Assembly (NCBI RefSeq): GCF_902506205.1 | Contig: NZ_LR732816.1 | Location: 2,466,537-2,530,536, forward strand | Direction of reading: 5' to 3' | Source: Brevundimonas sp. G8 | Lineage (GTDB): Bacteria; Pseudomonadota; Alphaproteobacteria; Caulobacterales; Caulobacteraceae | DNA length: 64,000 bases | In this document: piece by piece, positions 53,860 through 63,817 of the stretch | How the letters are laid out: each line of letters begins with the position of its first letter | Numbering within the stretch: the first letter of the stretch is position 1 | Notes under the pieces: generated by a model | Seen by the model: only the letters and a program-made list of their open reading frames with translations | Told to the model about the DNA's origin: nothing | The model's database searches: none | Program-made: the position numbers and the translations under genes

Positions 53860-53964
53860 GTCATCCTCGGGCTTGACCCGAGGATCGGATGCGACAGCGA
53901 TGGTGCGCCTGATCGGATGCAAAGCGGCGGATAGTCCGGTCCTCGGGTCAAGCCCGAGGATGAC
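53860..53964. repeat. Intergenic palindromic repeat element, copy 3
   Basis: About 105 bases. The left arm GTCATCCTCGGGCTTGACCC and the right arm ending AAGCCCGAGGATGAC are near-perfect complements, and each arm holds a CCTCGGG/CCCGAGG mini-hairpin. It lies between the DUF1343 gene and the ahpC promoter. It is closest in sequence to copy 1. Confidence 0.82.
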
Positions 53965-54010
53965 GGGGGGTGGACGTGCGATTGGTATAACCAAAATCTA
54001 TTGTGCATCT

Positions 54011-54036
54011 GCAAATAAGTGATTGGGCTTATTTGT
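54011..54036. promoter_or_regulatory. AT-rich palindrome upstream of ahpC
   Basis: GCAAATAAG (54011-54019), 8 bases, CTTATTTGT (54028-54036): eight of nine positions pair. It stands out in this GC-rich DNA and ends 52 bases before the ahpC ATG, a likely place for a peroxide-responsive regulator such as OxyR. The regulator is not identified. Confidence 0.45.
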
Positions 54037-54088
54037 TGCGGTGCGGTAGGGAGAGCGTCTCCCAACCACCCTGCATTGGATTTTCCGC

Positions 54089-54652
54089 ATGGCCCTGATC
54101 AACACGACCATCAAACCCTTCACGGCCGAGGCCTACAAGAACGGCAAGTTCCTGACGGTCACGGACGCCGATGTCGCGGGCAAGTGGGCGATCTTCTTCT
54201 TCTATCCGGCCGACTTCACCTTCGTGTGCCCGACCGAGCTGGAAGACCTGGCCGATCACTATGACGCGTTCCAGAAGCTGGGCGTCGAGATCTATTCGGT
54301 GTCGACCGACACCCACTTCTCGCACAAGGCTTGGCACGACTCGTCGCCGGCCATCGGCAAGATCAACTACACCATGCTGGGCGACCCCTCGGGCCAGGTG
54401 ACCAACAACTTCGACGCCATGCGTCCGGGCGTTGGCCTGGCCGACCGTTCGACCTTCCTGGTCGATCCGGACGGCGTGATCCAGTTCACCGAAACCACGT
54501 CGGAAGGCATCGGCCGCAACGCCGCCGAGCTGCTGCGCAAGGTCAAGGCCGCCCAGTATGTGCGTTCGCACCCGGGTGAAGTCTGCCCGGCCAAGTGGGA
54601 AGAAGGCGAAGCCACCCTGGCGCCGTCGCTCGACCTCGTCGGCAAGATCTAA
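54089..54652 (+). CDS. ahpC: Alkyl hydroperoxide reductase, peroxidase subunit
   Basis: A 187-residue 2-Cys peroxiredoxin. Peroxidatic C47 is in [17 protein letters not shown] and resolving C166 in [13 protein letters not shown], with the YF-less C-terminus typical of AhpC (DLVGKI). It reduces hydrogen peroxide, organic hydroperoxides and peroxynitrite, with electrons from AhpF. It is followed 142 bases later by ahpF, with a stable hairpin in the gap. An AT-rich palindrome lies in its promoter region. Confidence 0.96.
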   Translation: MALINTTIKPFTAEAYKNGKFLTVTDADVAGKWAIFFFYPADFTFVCPTELEDLADHYDAFQKLGVEIYSVSTDTHFSHKAWHDSSPAIGKINYTMLGDPSGQVTNNFDAMRPGVGLADRSTFLVDPDGVIQFTETTSEGIGRNAAELLRKVKAAQYVRSHPGEVCPAKWEEGEATLAPSLDLVGKI

Positions 54653-54666
54653 GACTGACGCCTATC

Positions 54667-54690
54667 GGGTCCGGCCTTCGGGTCGGACCC
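54667..54690 (+). other. UUCG-tetraloop hairpin between ahpC and ahpF
   Basis: GGGTCCGGCC-TTCG-GGTCGGACCC: ten base pairs (one G-U) closed by a C(UUCG)G tetraloop, 14 bases after the ahpC stop and without a U-tract. It probably stabilises the ahpC transcript or reduces read-through into ahpF. Confidence 0.75.
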
Positions 54691-54794
54691 ACCCGGCCGC
54701 CTCCCTGTCTCGTGGGGGCCGGATGCTATTGCGCAAGCCTCGCCGGGATCGGCTCGAAGGCGGCGCGCCACCCCCGAAATTCGAGGACTGCCCC

Positions 54795-56381
54795 ATGCTG
54801 GACGCCAATCTGAAATCTCAGCTTGAGGGCTACCTCAAGAACATCGTCCATCCCGTCGAACTGGTCGCCTCGCTGGGCGCGGGCCCCAAGTCGATCGAGC
54901 TGAAGACCCTGCTGGAGGAGATCGTCTCGGTCTCGCATGGCAAGGTCGAGATGGGCCGCGACTATGACGACGAGCGCCAGCCCAGCTTCCTGATTCGCAG
55001 GAAGGGCACCGACATCGGCGTGCGGTTCGCGGGCATTCCGCTGGGCCACGAGTTCACCTCGCTGGTGCTGGCCCTGCTGCACGTCGGCGGCCATCCGTCC
55101 AAGGCGGCGCAGGAGGTGATCCAGCAGATCAAGGACCTGGACGGCGACTATGTGTTCGAGACCTATTTCTCGCTGTCGTGCCAGAACTGCCCCGACGTGG
55201 TCCAGGCCCTGAACCTGATGAGCGTCATCAACCCGCGCATCAAACACGTCGCCATCGAGGGCGGCCTGTTCAAGGACGAGGTGGATGAACGCAAGATCAT
55301 GGCCGTGCCGACGGTCTTCCTGAACGGCGAACTGTTCGGCCAGGGCCGGATGGAGCTGGAGCAGATCGTCGCCAAGATCGACAGCGGCGCCGAGGCCCGC
55401 GCAGCCGAGAAGATCAGGACCAAGGCGCCGTTCGACGTGCTGGTGATCGGCGGCGGCCCGGCCGGCGCGGCGGCGGCCATCTATACCGCGCGCAAGGGCA
55501 TTCGCACCGGCATCGCGGCCGAGCGGTTCGGCGGCCAGGTGCTGGACACCATGTCGATCGAGAACTTCATCTCGGTGCGGCATACAGAAGGGCCGAAACT
55601 GGCGGCCCACCTGGAACAGCATGTCCGCGAATACGAGGTGGACCTGATGAACCTGCAGAAAGCCGTCAAGCTGGCGCCGTCCAGGGTTCCGGGCGGTCTG
55701 CATGAGGTTGTGCTGGAGAATGGCGCGTCGCTGAAGTCGCGCACCGTCATCCTGTCCACCGGCGCGCGTTGGCGCCAGATGAACGTGCCGGGCGAGGAGC
55801 AGTACAAGAACAAGGGCGTGGCCTATTGCCCGCACTGCGACGGGCCGCTGTTCAAGGGTAAGCGGGTCGCGGTGATCGGCGGCGGCAACTCGGGCGTCGA
55901 GGCGGCCATCGACCTGGCGGGCATCGTGGCCCATGTGACCCTGATCGAATACGACAGCGAACTGCGGGCCGATGCGGTGCTGCAAAGGAAGCTGGCGACC
56001 CTGCCCAACGTACGGATCGTCACCTCGGCCCTGACGACCCAGGTCCGCGGCGACGGCGAGAAGGTGACGGGCCTGTCCTACAAGGATCGCAACTCAGACG
56101 CCCATCACGACGTCGATCTGGAAGGCATCTTCGTCCAGATCGGCCTGGTGCCGAACACCGAATGGCTGCGCGGCGCGGTCGGCCTGACCCAGCGCGGCGA
56201 GATCGAGGTGGATCATCGCGGCGAGACCTCGCAGCCGGGCATCTTCGCCGCCGGCGACGTGACCACCGTGCCGTTCAAACAGATCGTCATCGCCATGGGC
56301 GAGGGGTCGAAGGCGGGTCTGTCGGCCTTCGACTACATGATCCGCACGGTCCCGGCGGAAGAGGTTGTCGAGGCGGCGTAA
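54795..56381 (+). CDS. ahpF: Alkyl hydroperoxide reductase, flavoprotein subunit
   Basis: A 528-residue NADH-dependent disulfide reductase that recharges AhpC. The N-terminal tandem thioredoxin-like domain has the CxxC in SLSCQNCPD. The flavoprotein part has [19 protein letters not shown] (FAD), the redox CxxC in [27 protein letters not shown] (NADH) and GIFAAGDVT. The ATG at 54795 carries GAGGA upstream; earlier in-frame starts read through the ahpC end and are rejected. It is in the same direction as ahpC. Confidence 0.96.
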   Translation: MLDANLKSQLEGYLKNIVHPVELVASLGAGPKSIELKTLLEEIVSVSHGKVEMGRDYDDERQPSFLIRRKGTDIGVRFAGIPLGHEFTSLVLALLHVGGHPSKAAQEVIQQIKDLDGDYVFETYFSLSCQNCPDVVQALNLMSVINPRIKHVAIEGGLFKDEVDERKIMAVPTVFLNGELFGQGRMELEQIVAKIDSGAEARAAEKIRTKAPFDVLVIGGGPAGAAAAIYTARKGIRTGIAAERFGGQVLDTMSIENFISVRHTEGPKLAAHLEQHVREYEVDLMNLQKAVKLAPSRVPGGLHEVVLENGASLKSRTVILSTGARWRQMNVPGEEQYKNKGVAYCPHCDGPLFKGKRVAVIGGGNSGVEAAIDLAGIVAHVTLIEYDSELRADAVLQRKLATLPNVRIVTSALTTQVRGDGEKVTGLSYKDRNSDAHHDVDLEGIFVQIGLVPNTEWLRGAVGLTQRGEIEVDHRGETSQPGIFAAGDVTTVPFKQIVIAMGEGSKAGLSAFDYMIRTVPAEEVVEAA

Positions 56382-56382
56382 G

Positions 56383-56661
56383 CTATCTGGGCCGTGCGAC
56401 CGCGCTTCGCACGGCCCGCACGATCTCGACCAGGATCGCCCAGGCCAGGGTGACGACGAAATAGACCCAGCGCGCCGCGAGCACCACCAGCAGCGGAATC
56501 GCCCACAGTAAGGCCCAGACGTAATAGGGCAGGTCGGAATGGGTGACGGCGCGCAGACCAAGTGCGATCCCGAACATCGGCAAGGTCAGCAGCAGATAGT
56601 TCCACAGCGTGATCCTGCGCTTGAGCCAAGGCAGGATGCGACCGGTCTTTCCCGTCGTCAT
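56383..56661 (-). CDS. Small two-helix membrane protein
   Basis: A 92-residue protein with a basic N-terminus (MTTGKTGRILPWLKRRITLW), a helix NYLLLTLPMFGIALGLRAV, then PYYVWALLWAIPLLVVLAARWVYFVVTLAWAILVEIV and a basic tail. Two or three membrane spans with the charged ends cytoplasmic. No family recognised. It ends one base from the ahpF stop on the opposite strand and starts nine bases after the next minus-strand gene, so it belongs to that small operon. Confidence 0.6.
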   Translation of the reverse strand: MTTGKTGRILPWLKRRITLWNYLLLTLPMFGIALGLRAVTHSDLPYYVWALLWAIPLLVVLAARWVYFVVTLAWAILVEIVRAVRSAVARPR

Positions 56662-56670
56662 GGATGGTCG

Positions 56671-57108
56671 TCAGCGGGCGCGGAGGGCGGCGGCGAACCG
56701 GTCGTCGATCGCCTGTTCGCCCTGCGCCAGATCGGTGATCACACCGGGATGAGCTTGGGCGAACTGGCGGCACAACTGTTTGGCGTCGGACGCCAGCCGC
56801 GTGGCATGGAATGGAAGCTCGTCGGCGGGCAGGTCCGTAATCGGCTCCGAGAACGGCAGGCTCGCCTGCTCCAGATCGACGCCGGCCTGAATGACTTGAA
56901 TGATCGCGTCCTGATCCCAGCCTGCCGTGGCGGCCTGTCGGGCGAAACGGTTCGCCGCGTCCTCGGCGATCAGTTCATCGACGGGATAGCCAAGCCGTCT
57001 GCACACCGCCGTCCGCTCACCCAGACGGCCCACGGTCTCGCCTCCGGCGACCAGGTCGGATTTGGAAAGGGTCTGGATGATGAGGGCGGCGAGGATTGCA
57101 GAAACCAT
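56671..57108 (-). CDS. Hypothetical protein with N-terminal hydrophobic leader
   Basis: A 145-residue protein. The first ~16 residues (MVSAILAALIIQTLSK) could be a short signal or membrane anchor. The rest is mostly helical and acidic (ERTAVCRRLGYPVDELIAEDAANRFARQAATAG, SDAKQLCRQFAQAHPG) with two cysteines that might pair after export. No known domain recognised. It is followed nine bases later by the small membrane protein, indicating a two-gene unit. The upstream gap to the porin-like gene is about 60 bases. Confidence 0.55.
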   Translation of the reverse strand: MVSAILAALIIQTLSKSDLVAGGETVGRLGERTAVCRRLGYPVDELIAEDAANRFARQAATAGWDQDAIIQVIQAGVDLEQASLPFSEPITDLPADELPFHATRLASDAKQLCRQFAQAHPGVITDLAQGEQAIDDRFAAALRAR

Positions 57109-57169
57109 GGGATCGGGCCGCTCCTTCGAGAGATTATCCGTCGTGACAATGTTCGCCTGAGCGAACGGT

Positions 57170-57991
57170 TCAGAACCGCCGCGCGACGCCGACGCCGAAC
57201 TCTACATCCGGGCTGTCGTCGTTCAGGCCGAAGTTGAGGCCGAAGTCGAGCTGGGCGTTGGGCATTGAGGGCGGCGACCAGACGGCGGTCAGGTCGAAGG
57301 TGGACTGGGTGGTCGCCTCGACGGGGTCGTCGTCGCGGCTGATCCAAAGTTCGGCGCCCAGATCCCATTGGCCGAAGCCGCGCCCGATGCCGGCGACCAT
57401 CGTATAGGCGGCGTGGCGGCCGTCGCCGTCGGCGTTCGAGACCCAGTCGACCTCTGGCGACAGGCTGAAGCTCCAGTCGTCGTTCAGGGGGATGGAGACG
57501 GGCAGGATGATCCCGCCCTCGAAGCCGTCGGCGCGAATGGCGCGGGCGCCGGTCGGGGCGGTGACGAAGCCCGAAATGGCGACCGACAAGCCGGAACCAT
57601 CGGGGTTCTTCAGCGAATGACGCAGGCCGAGGCTGAGGTCGCCGACACCTTCGGCCGTGTCGCGGTCGCCGGTCACGCGATCGGTGGTGCGTTCGCGGTT
57701 CCAGGTCGTGAGGCCCAGTTGAAGCTCGGTTAGGCCGGTCAGGCCATAGCGGACGAACAGGTCGCCGGCGTCCCAGGTTTCGGTTTTGGTCGCGCCGTCG
57801 GTCTGGCGCGCGCCATCGAACAGGCCCAGTTCGACCTGCCAGCGGCCTTGGTCGAGGACGCAGGTCGGCGTCCCCTTGCCGGGTCGGTCGGCGCAGAAGT
57901 CGCGCGGGGCTGAAGACGCATCCTGGGCCAGGACCGGCGCGGTGACGGCGAGGGTCGAGGCGATCAGGACGGCGGAAAGGAGCAGGCGCAT
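57170..57991 (-). CDS. Outer-membrane transporter-like beta-barrel (MetA-pathway phenol degradation family)
   Basis: A 273-residue exported protein. Signal peptide MRLLLSAVLIASTLAVTAPV with cleavage near VLAQ. The mature part has alternating beta-strand patterns (TWDAGDLFVRYGLTGLTELQLGLT, GDLSLGLRHSLKNPD, GLNFGLNDDSPDVEFGVGVARRF) and ends in phenylalanine, as outer-membrane barrels do. It fits PF13557 proteins, annotated as phenol-degradation-pathway transporters though most have unknown roles. Two cysteines near the start (DFCAD, PTCVL) may form a disulfide. The start at 57991 gives a normal leader; an upstream one adds 11 residues. Confidence 0.75.
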   Translation of the reverse strand: MRLLLSAVLIASTLAVTAPVLAQDASSAPRDFCADRPGKGTPTCVLDQGRWQVELGLFDGARQTDGATKTETWDAGDLFVRYGLTGLTELQLGLTTWNRERTTDRVTGDRDTAEGVGDLSLGLRHSLKNPDGSGLSVAISGFVTAPTGARAIRADGFEGGIILPVSIPLNDDWSFSLSPEVDWVSNADGDGRHAAYTMVAGIGRGFGQWDLGAELWISRDDDPVEATTQSTFDLTAVWSPPSMPNAQLDFGLNFGLNDDSPDVEFGVGVARRF

Positions 57992-58049
57992 GGGGTGTCT
58001 CGGGATCAAATGTCGCCCGATCATGCCGCCCAGGCCTTAATCGCGGGTG

Positions 58050-59324
58050 TCAGTGTAGTTTGAGCCGCCCGGAGACGCGGCGGTGCAGCAGGCGCGACAG
58101 GGCCAGCAGCCCGGTGCGGCGCACGCCCAGGATCGCGCGGTGGTGATCCAGGTGCAGCGCCATATAGGCCCATTTGGCGATCAGGCCCTCGATCAGAAAG
58201 TTGGGACCGCCCAGCCCGCCCATCAGCGAGCCGACGCCCTTGTCGCCGCCCAGGGACACCAGCGATCCCTTGTCGTGATAGACATAGGGCCCGTGATCGC
58301 GCGTCGGGTCCGATAAGGCCTTGGCCAGATAGGCCGCCTGTTGCGCCGCCGCCTGGGCGCGGGCCGGGACGGGGCGACCCTCGGGACCGGGCGCCTCGGC
58401 GCAGTCGCCCATGGCGTAGATGTGGGGCGCCGAAGTGCGCAGATGGTCGTCCACCACGAACTGATTGATGCGGCCGGTGGTCAGGCCCAGGTCGCGATTG
58501 GTGTCGGCCGCCTTCACGCCCGCCGCCCAGACGATGAGGTCGGCGGGGACTTCGCCCCTGGATGTGTCGAGGCGGTCGGCGTGGACGGCGTTGACCTTGG
58601 CGTCGGTCAGCAGGCGCACGCCCTTGGCCTCCAAGGCCTTGGCCGCCTTGGCCGAGACGCGCTCGGGCAGGCCGCCCAGGATGCGTGGCGCGGCCTCGAC
58701 GATGGTGACGGCGAGGTCGAAACGCTGGTCCGGCGACAGGCCGGCGGACAGTTCGTCGTGACCCTCGATCAGTTCGGTGGACAGTTCGACGCCAGTCGCG
58801 CCCGCGCCGACGATGGCGATGTTCAGAGTGCGCTCGTCCGAATAGGCGGCGGCGAGGAAGGCCGAGGTCAGGCGCTTGTTGAAACTTTCCGCATCGGCGA
58901 CGTCTTCCAGAAGACGGGCGTGCTCGGCCGCGCCCGGCGTGCCGAACAGGTTGGAGCCGCTGCCGATGGCCAAGATCAAGGTGTTGAACGACAGGGTACG
59001 TGGCGCGACGAGAACGGCGCCGTCCTGATCTCGGATTTCGCCGAGGGTCAGGGTCTTGTTGGCCGGGGCGAGGCCTGTCAGATCGCCGAAGGCGAAGCTG
59101 AAATGATTGCGCCGCGCCAGCACCGGATAGGACAGGCCCTCCTGATGGCTGTCTAGCGACCCGGCCGCGACCTCGTGCAGGCTGGGCTTCCAAAGGTGGA
59201 AGATCGACCGATCGATCAGCAGGACGCGCCGACGCCCCTCGCGCGGCCCGAACCGACGCCCCAGGCGGGCGGCGAGCTCAAGCCCGCCGGCGCCGCCGCC
59301 GATGATGACGATGTCGTGCTGCAT
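58050..59324 (-). CDS. ndh: Type II NADH dehydrogenase-like FAD/NAD oxidoreductase
   Basis: A 424-residue flavoprotein. FAD site IVIIGGGAGGLELAARLGRRFG, NDH-2-like FHLWKPSLHEVAAGSLD, NADH site IAIVGAGATGVELSTELIEG, and the second FAD motif IYAMGDCAEAP. The C-terminal helices (KWAYMALHLDHHRAILGVRRTGLLALSRLLHRR) are amphipathic and fit membrane association. NDH-2 passes electrons from NADH to quinone without proton pumping, which would feed the quinol oxidase and the pool read by RegB. CAGGAG precedes the ATG. It stands alone. Confidence 0.88.
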   Translation of the reverse strand: MQHDIVIIGGGAGGLELAARLGRRFGPREGRRRVLLIDRSIFHLWKPSLHEVAAGSLDSHQEGLSYPVLARRNHFSFAFGDLTGLAPANKTLTLGEIRDQDGAVLVAPRTLSFNTLILAIGSGSNLFGTPGAAEHARLLEDVADAESFNKRLTSAFLAAAYSDERTLNIAIVGAGATGVELSTELIEGHDELSAGLSPDQRFDLAVTIVEAAPRILGGLPERVSAKAAKALEAKGVRLLTDAKVNAVHADRLDTSRGEVPADLIVWAAGVKAADTNRDLGLTTGRINQFVVDDHLRTSAPHIYAMGDCAEAPGPEGRPVPARAQAAAQQAAYLAKALSDPTRDHGPYVYHDKGSLVSLGGDKGVGSLMGGLGGPNFLIEGLIAKWAYMALHLDHHRAILGVRRTGLLALSRLLHRRVSGRLKLH

Positions 59325-59356
59325 CCGGGTCTCCTGAAGGCGACCCGAATCTAGGG

Positions 59357-60007
59357 TCAGGCCGGCTTTTCTTCCAGACGCTTGTCCAGATAGGCGCCGA
59401 CGCGGCGGTCGACGGCGCTCATGTGGTCCTGCCAGAAGTGGCTCGCGCCTTCTTCCAGTTCGTAGTCGATGATGATGCCCTTCTGGGTGCGCAGCTTGTT
59501 GACCACGCGCTCGACCTCGACCGGCGGCACGACGGTGTCGGCCGTGCCGTGCAGGAACAGGCCCGACGCCGGGCAGGGGGCCAGGAAGGAGAAGTCGTAC
59601 ATGTTCGACGGCGGCGAGACCGAGATGAAGCCGTCCGTTTCCGGGCGGCGCATCAGGAGCTGCATGCCGATGTAGGCGCCGAACTGATAGCCGCCGACCC
59701 AGGTCTGGCTGGCGCCGGGGTTGTTCGACTGGAGCCAGTCGAGGGCGGTGGCGGCATCAGCCAGCTCGCCGATGCCCGAATCGAACTCGCCCTGCGACTT
59801 GCCGACGCCGCGCGAGTTGTAACGCAGGGTGGCGAAGCCGCGCTGCTGGAACAGCTGGTGCAGGGTGACCGTGACCGGGTTGTTCATGTGCCCGCCCGCC
59901 TTGGGGTGCGGGTGCAGGATCAGGGCGATCGGTGCGTTCGGGCGCTTGCCCGGGGAATAGCGGCCTTCGATGCGACCGGAGGCGCCGGGCAGGATGACTT
60001 CAGGCAT
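59357..60007 (-). CDS. Alpha/beta-hydrolase-fold protein, nucleophile serine replaced
   Basis: A 216-residue protein of the small alphaproteobacterial hydrolase group: ALILHPHPKAGGHMNNPVT, LRYNSRGVGKSQGEFD, then the elbow GGYQFGAYIGMQLLMRRPE, LHGTADTVVPP and GASHFWQDHM. The acid and histidine of the triad are there, but the position of the serine in GxSxG is Q108 (codon CAG). It may be non-hydrolytic, or use an unusual nucleophile. It diverges from the Rrf2/suf operon across 157 bases, a conserved-looking neighbour of iron-sulfur assembly. Confidence 0.82.
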   Translation of the reverse strand: MPEVILPGASGRIEGRYSPGKRPNAPIALILHPHPKAGGHMNNPVTVTLHQLFQQRGFATLRYNSRGVGKSQGEFDSGIGELADAATALDWLQSNNPGASQTWVGGYQFGAYIGMQLLMRRPETDGFISVSPPSNMYDFSFLAPCPASGLFLHGTADTVVPPVEVERVVNKLRTQKGIIIDYELEEGASHFWQDHMSAVDRRVGAYLDKRLEEKPA

Positions 60008-60054
60008 AGGGGCTCTGGAATCCGTTCAACTGTCATTTCGCGAGTGCGTAATAC

Positions 60055-60084
60055 TTGACCGCAGAGGTAGGACTTTCTAAGTCC
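60055..60084 (+). promoter_or_regulatory. Predicted suf operon promoter with overlapping operator
   Basis: TTGACC (-35, 60055-60060), a 17-base spacer, and TAAGTC (-10, 60078-60083). A perfect palindrome GGACTT-TCT-AAGTCC (60070-60084) covers the -10 box, and ACTTGACC at the -35 resembles Rrf2/IscR-type boxes. Placed 81-110 bases before the Rrf2 regulator gene, it could allow autoregulation. Confidence 0.55.
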
Positions 60085-60164
60085 CACGCAAGCGGGCCGC
60101 CTTCGCGAAGGCGCGGGTTCTAGCACAAGAGACCCGAAAAGCGCGCAATTTTTGAAGGTGCGAT

Positions 60165-60647
60165 ATGCGTCTGTCGACCAAGGGACGATACGCCGTGATG
60201 GCGATGGCCGATCTGGCGAAAAACGGACGCGGCGAGAGCGGTGAAATCCGGGCGGTTTCGCTGGCCGAGATCGCTGCGCGCCAGGAGATTTCGCTGAGTT
60301 ATCTGGAGCAGTTGTTCGCCCGGTTGCGCAAGAGCGAGCTGGTCAAGAGTGTGCGTGGACCCGGTGGCGGATACCGTCTGGCCAAGGGGGCGCACGAGAC
60401 GGTGGTGGCCGAGATCGTGCTGGCGGTGGACGAGCCGATTCGCGCGACGCGGTGCGTGGCGCACGGGTCGCCCAAGGGCTGCATGCTGGCCGGCGAACGC
60501 TGCATCACCCATAACCTGTGGGAAGACCTGGGCGACGAGATTCATCGCTATCTGGCTGGGGTTTCGCTGGAAGACGTGGTGATGAACCGCACGGGCCAGC
60601 GTCGTCGCAATGTCGAACAGCCGCAAGCTGTCGGGGTGGCGGCATGA
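60165..60647 (+). CDS. Rrf2-family iron-sulfur regulator, IscR-like
   Basis: A 160-residue winged-helix regulator. It opens MRLSTKGRYAVMAMADLAKN with the recognition helix around SLSYLEQLFARLRKSELVKSVRGPGGGYRL. Three cysteines, C97, C106 and C113, with H116 in ERCITHNLW match the [2Fe-2S] ligand set of IscR, although spacing is wider than in E. coli. It should repress the operon when clusters are plentiful. Its stop overlaps the next start (ATGA). The neighbouring desulfurase and sufB genes support an iron-sulfur role. Confidence 0.88.
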   Translation: MRLSTKGRYAVMAMADLAKNGRGESGEIRAVSLAEIAARQEISLSYLEQLFARLRKSELVKSVRGPGGGYRLAKGAHETVVAEIVLAVDEPIRATRCVAHGSPKGCMLAGERCITHNLWEDLGDEIHRYLAGVSLEDVVMNRTGQRRRNVEQPQAVGVAA

Positions 60648-61782
60648 GCGGTATCTATCTGGATTACAACGCGTCGGGCCTGGTGCGGCCGGAAGTGCTG
60701 GAGATCATGACGCGGGCTTTGGCCGACAACGGCAATCCGTCGGCGGTCCATGCGGCCGGGCGGCGGGCGCGGGCGCGGGTCGAGACGGCCCGGGCTCAGG
60801 TCGGGGATCTGGTCGGGGCCGATCCGACGGCGGTGGTGTTCAACAGTGGCGGGACGGAAGCCAATGCGCAGGGCATCGCCAGCGCCCTGGCCGCCGGGTG
60901 CGACCGACTGATCGTCTCGGCGACCGAACATCCGTGCGTGGCCGAGACGGCGGCGAATGCGGGTGCGCCGGTCGAGGTGCTGCCGGTCGATGCGAACGGC
61001 GTGGTCGATCTGGAGTGGCTGGCGGAGGCGCTGAGCCGTCCGGGGCGGGCCGTGGTCGCCATCCATCATGCGAACAACGAAAGCGGCGTGATCCAGCCCG
61101 TGGTCGAGGCGGCGAAGCTGGTGCGCGCGGCCGGCGGCTGGCTGCACGTCGATGCGATCCAGTCGGCGGGCAAGATCCCGGTCGATATGCGTGTGCTGGA
61201 CGCGGACAGTCTGACCCTGTCGGCGCACAAGATGGGCGGGCCGCAGGGCGTCGGGGCCTTGATCTTCAAGGAAGGTGTGTCGGGCGTGCGCATCCTGCAC
61301 GGCGCGGGGCAGGAGCGTGGTCTGCGCGCTGGGACCGAGAACGTGCCGGGCATCGCCGGATTTGGCGTTGCGGCCGACAGCGCCGCGCGGGATCTGGAGA
61401 CGATGGCCTCGCACGTCGGCTGGCGTGACGCCGTCGAGGCCAGGGTGAAGGCCGCCGGGGCGACCATCATCGGCGGCGCTGTGGCGCGTTTGCCCAACAC
61501 CCTGTTCATGGCGGTCGAGGGCTGGGACAGTCCGCAGCAGCTGATTACCCTCGATCTGGCCGGGGTCATGGTGTCGGCGGGCTCGGCCTGTTCGTCGGGC
61601 AAGGTCAAGCCGTCCAAGACCATCAGCGCGATGGGGCTGAATACGCTGGCGACCGGGGGCGTGCGCGTTTCCGGCGGCTGGGGCACGATCGAAGGCGATT
61701 GGGTGCGGTTCGCCGACGCCTGGGTCGCCGCCTACAACAAGCATAAGACACGCGCCGCCGAGCGCGTGAGAGAGGTCGCCTG

Positions 61783-61783
<1 letters not shown>
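60644..61783 (+). CDS. Cysteine desulfurase (NifS/IscS-like)
   Basis: A 379-residue class V aminotransferase. It has [28 protein letters not shown], the pyridoxal-phosphate lysine in [17 protein letters not shown], and the catalytic cysteine loop [14 protein letters not shown]. It supplies sulfur for cluster assembly. It resembles the IscS/NifS group more than SufS; alphaproteobacterial suf operons often carry this type plus a later SufS. The ATG overlaps the Rrf2 stop, and its own stop overlaps sufB (TGATG). Confidence 0.92.
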
Positions 61784-63249
<1,466 letters not shown>

Positions 63250-63257
63250 GCGAAATC

Positions 63258-63515
63258 ATGGAAACGATTTCTGTCCCTCTGGAAGCCGATGCCGCCGATC
63301 GACTCAAGCGAGCCGCTGCGGAAATCGGCATGCCTTTGGCGGAGTTCATCGCTTCGGCTGCTGAGCAGTTCGTGACCGATATCGAGAACGCGAGCGCTGC
63401 ACTTTCGGCTGATCAAAAGGCGTCCATTGAGCGCGGTCTGCAGGACGCCGCAGCGGGGCGGACATTCAGCCACGATGACGTTTTCACCGAGCTTAAAGCT
63501 CGCTTCAAGCGGTGA
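63258..63515 (+). CDS. Type II antitoxin, ribbon-helix-helix-like
   Basis: An 85-residue protein METISVPLEADAADRLKRAA, with an N-terminal beta-strand and helices (PLAEFIASAAEQFVTDIENA) like short RHH antitoxins, then a C-terminal ADQKASIERGLQDAAAGRTFSHDDVFTELKARF toxin-binding tail characteristic of ParD/RelB-type antitoxins. Its stop overlaps the toxin's GTG start. An ATG at 63258 is used here; a TTG at 63246 overlapping the sufB stop is possible and would couple it to sufB. It sits inside the suf operon between sufB and sufC. Confidence 0.82.
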   Translation: METISVPLEADAADRLKRAAAEIGMPLAEFIASAAEQFVTDIENASAALSADQKASIERGLQDAAAGRTFSHDDVFTELKARFKR

Positions 63516-63817
63516 GGCAGGTCCGATGGTCGAAAGAAGCGCGCGACGCGCAGCGGGACTGGTTGGATCATCTGGAAGGGATCGATCCGCGTTTGACCGA
63601 TCGCGCATTGGCGGAAAGCGAGGCGTTGTCATCACGCGCCGGTGCAGGCCCGTTTCGCTTTCGACCGTCGCGATGGCGCGGTCTGCGCGAAGCAAGCCTC
63701 GTCCGATGGCGCAAGATCATCGTGTTTCAAGTGCTCGGTGACGAAGTGATTATCATCTCATTCTACGACGCCCGCCAGGATTTGGCCGGCGTCCAACCTG
63801 TTCCCGAGTCCAACTGA
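63512..63817 (+). CDS. Type II toxin, RelE/ParE family
   Basis: A 101-residue toxin with the RelE/ParE pattern: VRWSKEARDAQRDWLDHLEGIDPRLTDRALAESEAL, a glycine/proline turn, RGLREASLVRWRKIIVFQVLGDEVIIISFYDARQDL. It resembles ParE-type gyrase poisons more than RelE mRNases, because the catalytic set of RelE is not obvious. The GTG start overlaps the antitoxin stop (GTGA); the stop overlaps the sufC start (TGATG). Tight coupling on both sides makes it part of the suf transcript. Confidence 0.85.
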   Translation: MRQVRWSKEARDAQRDWLDHLEGIDPRLTDRALAESEALSSRAGAGPFRFRPSRWRGLREASLVRWRKIIVFQVLGDEVIIISFYDARQDLAGVQPVPESN

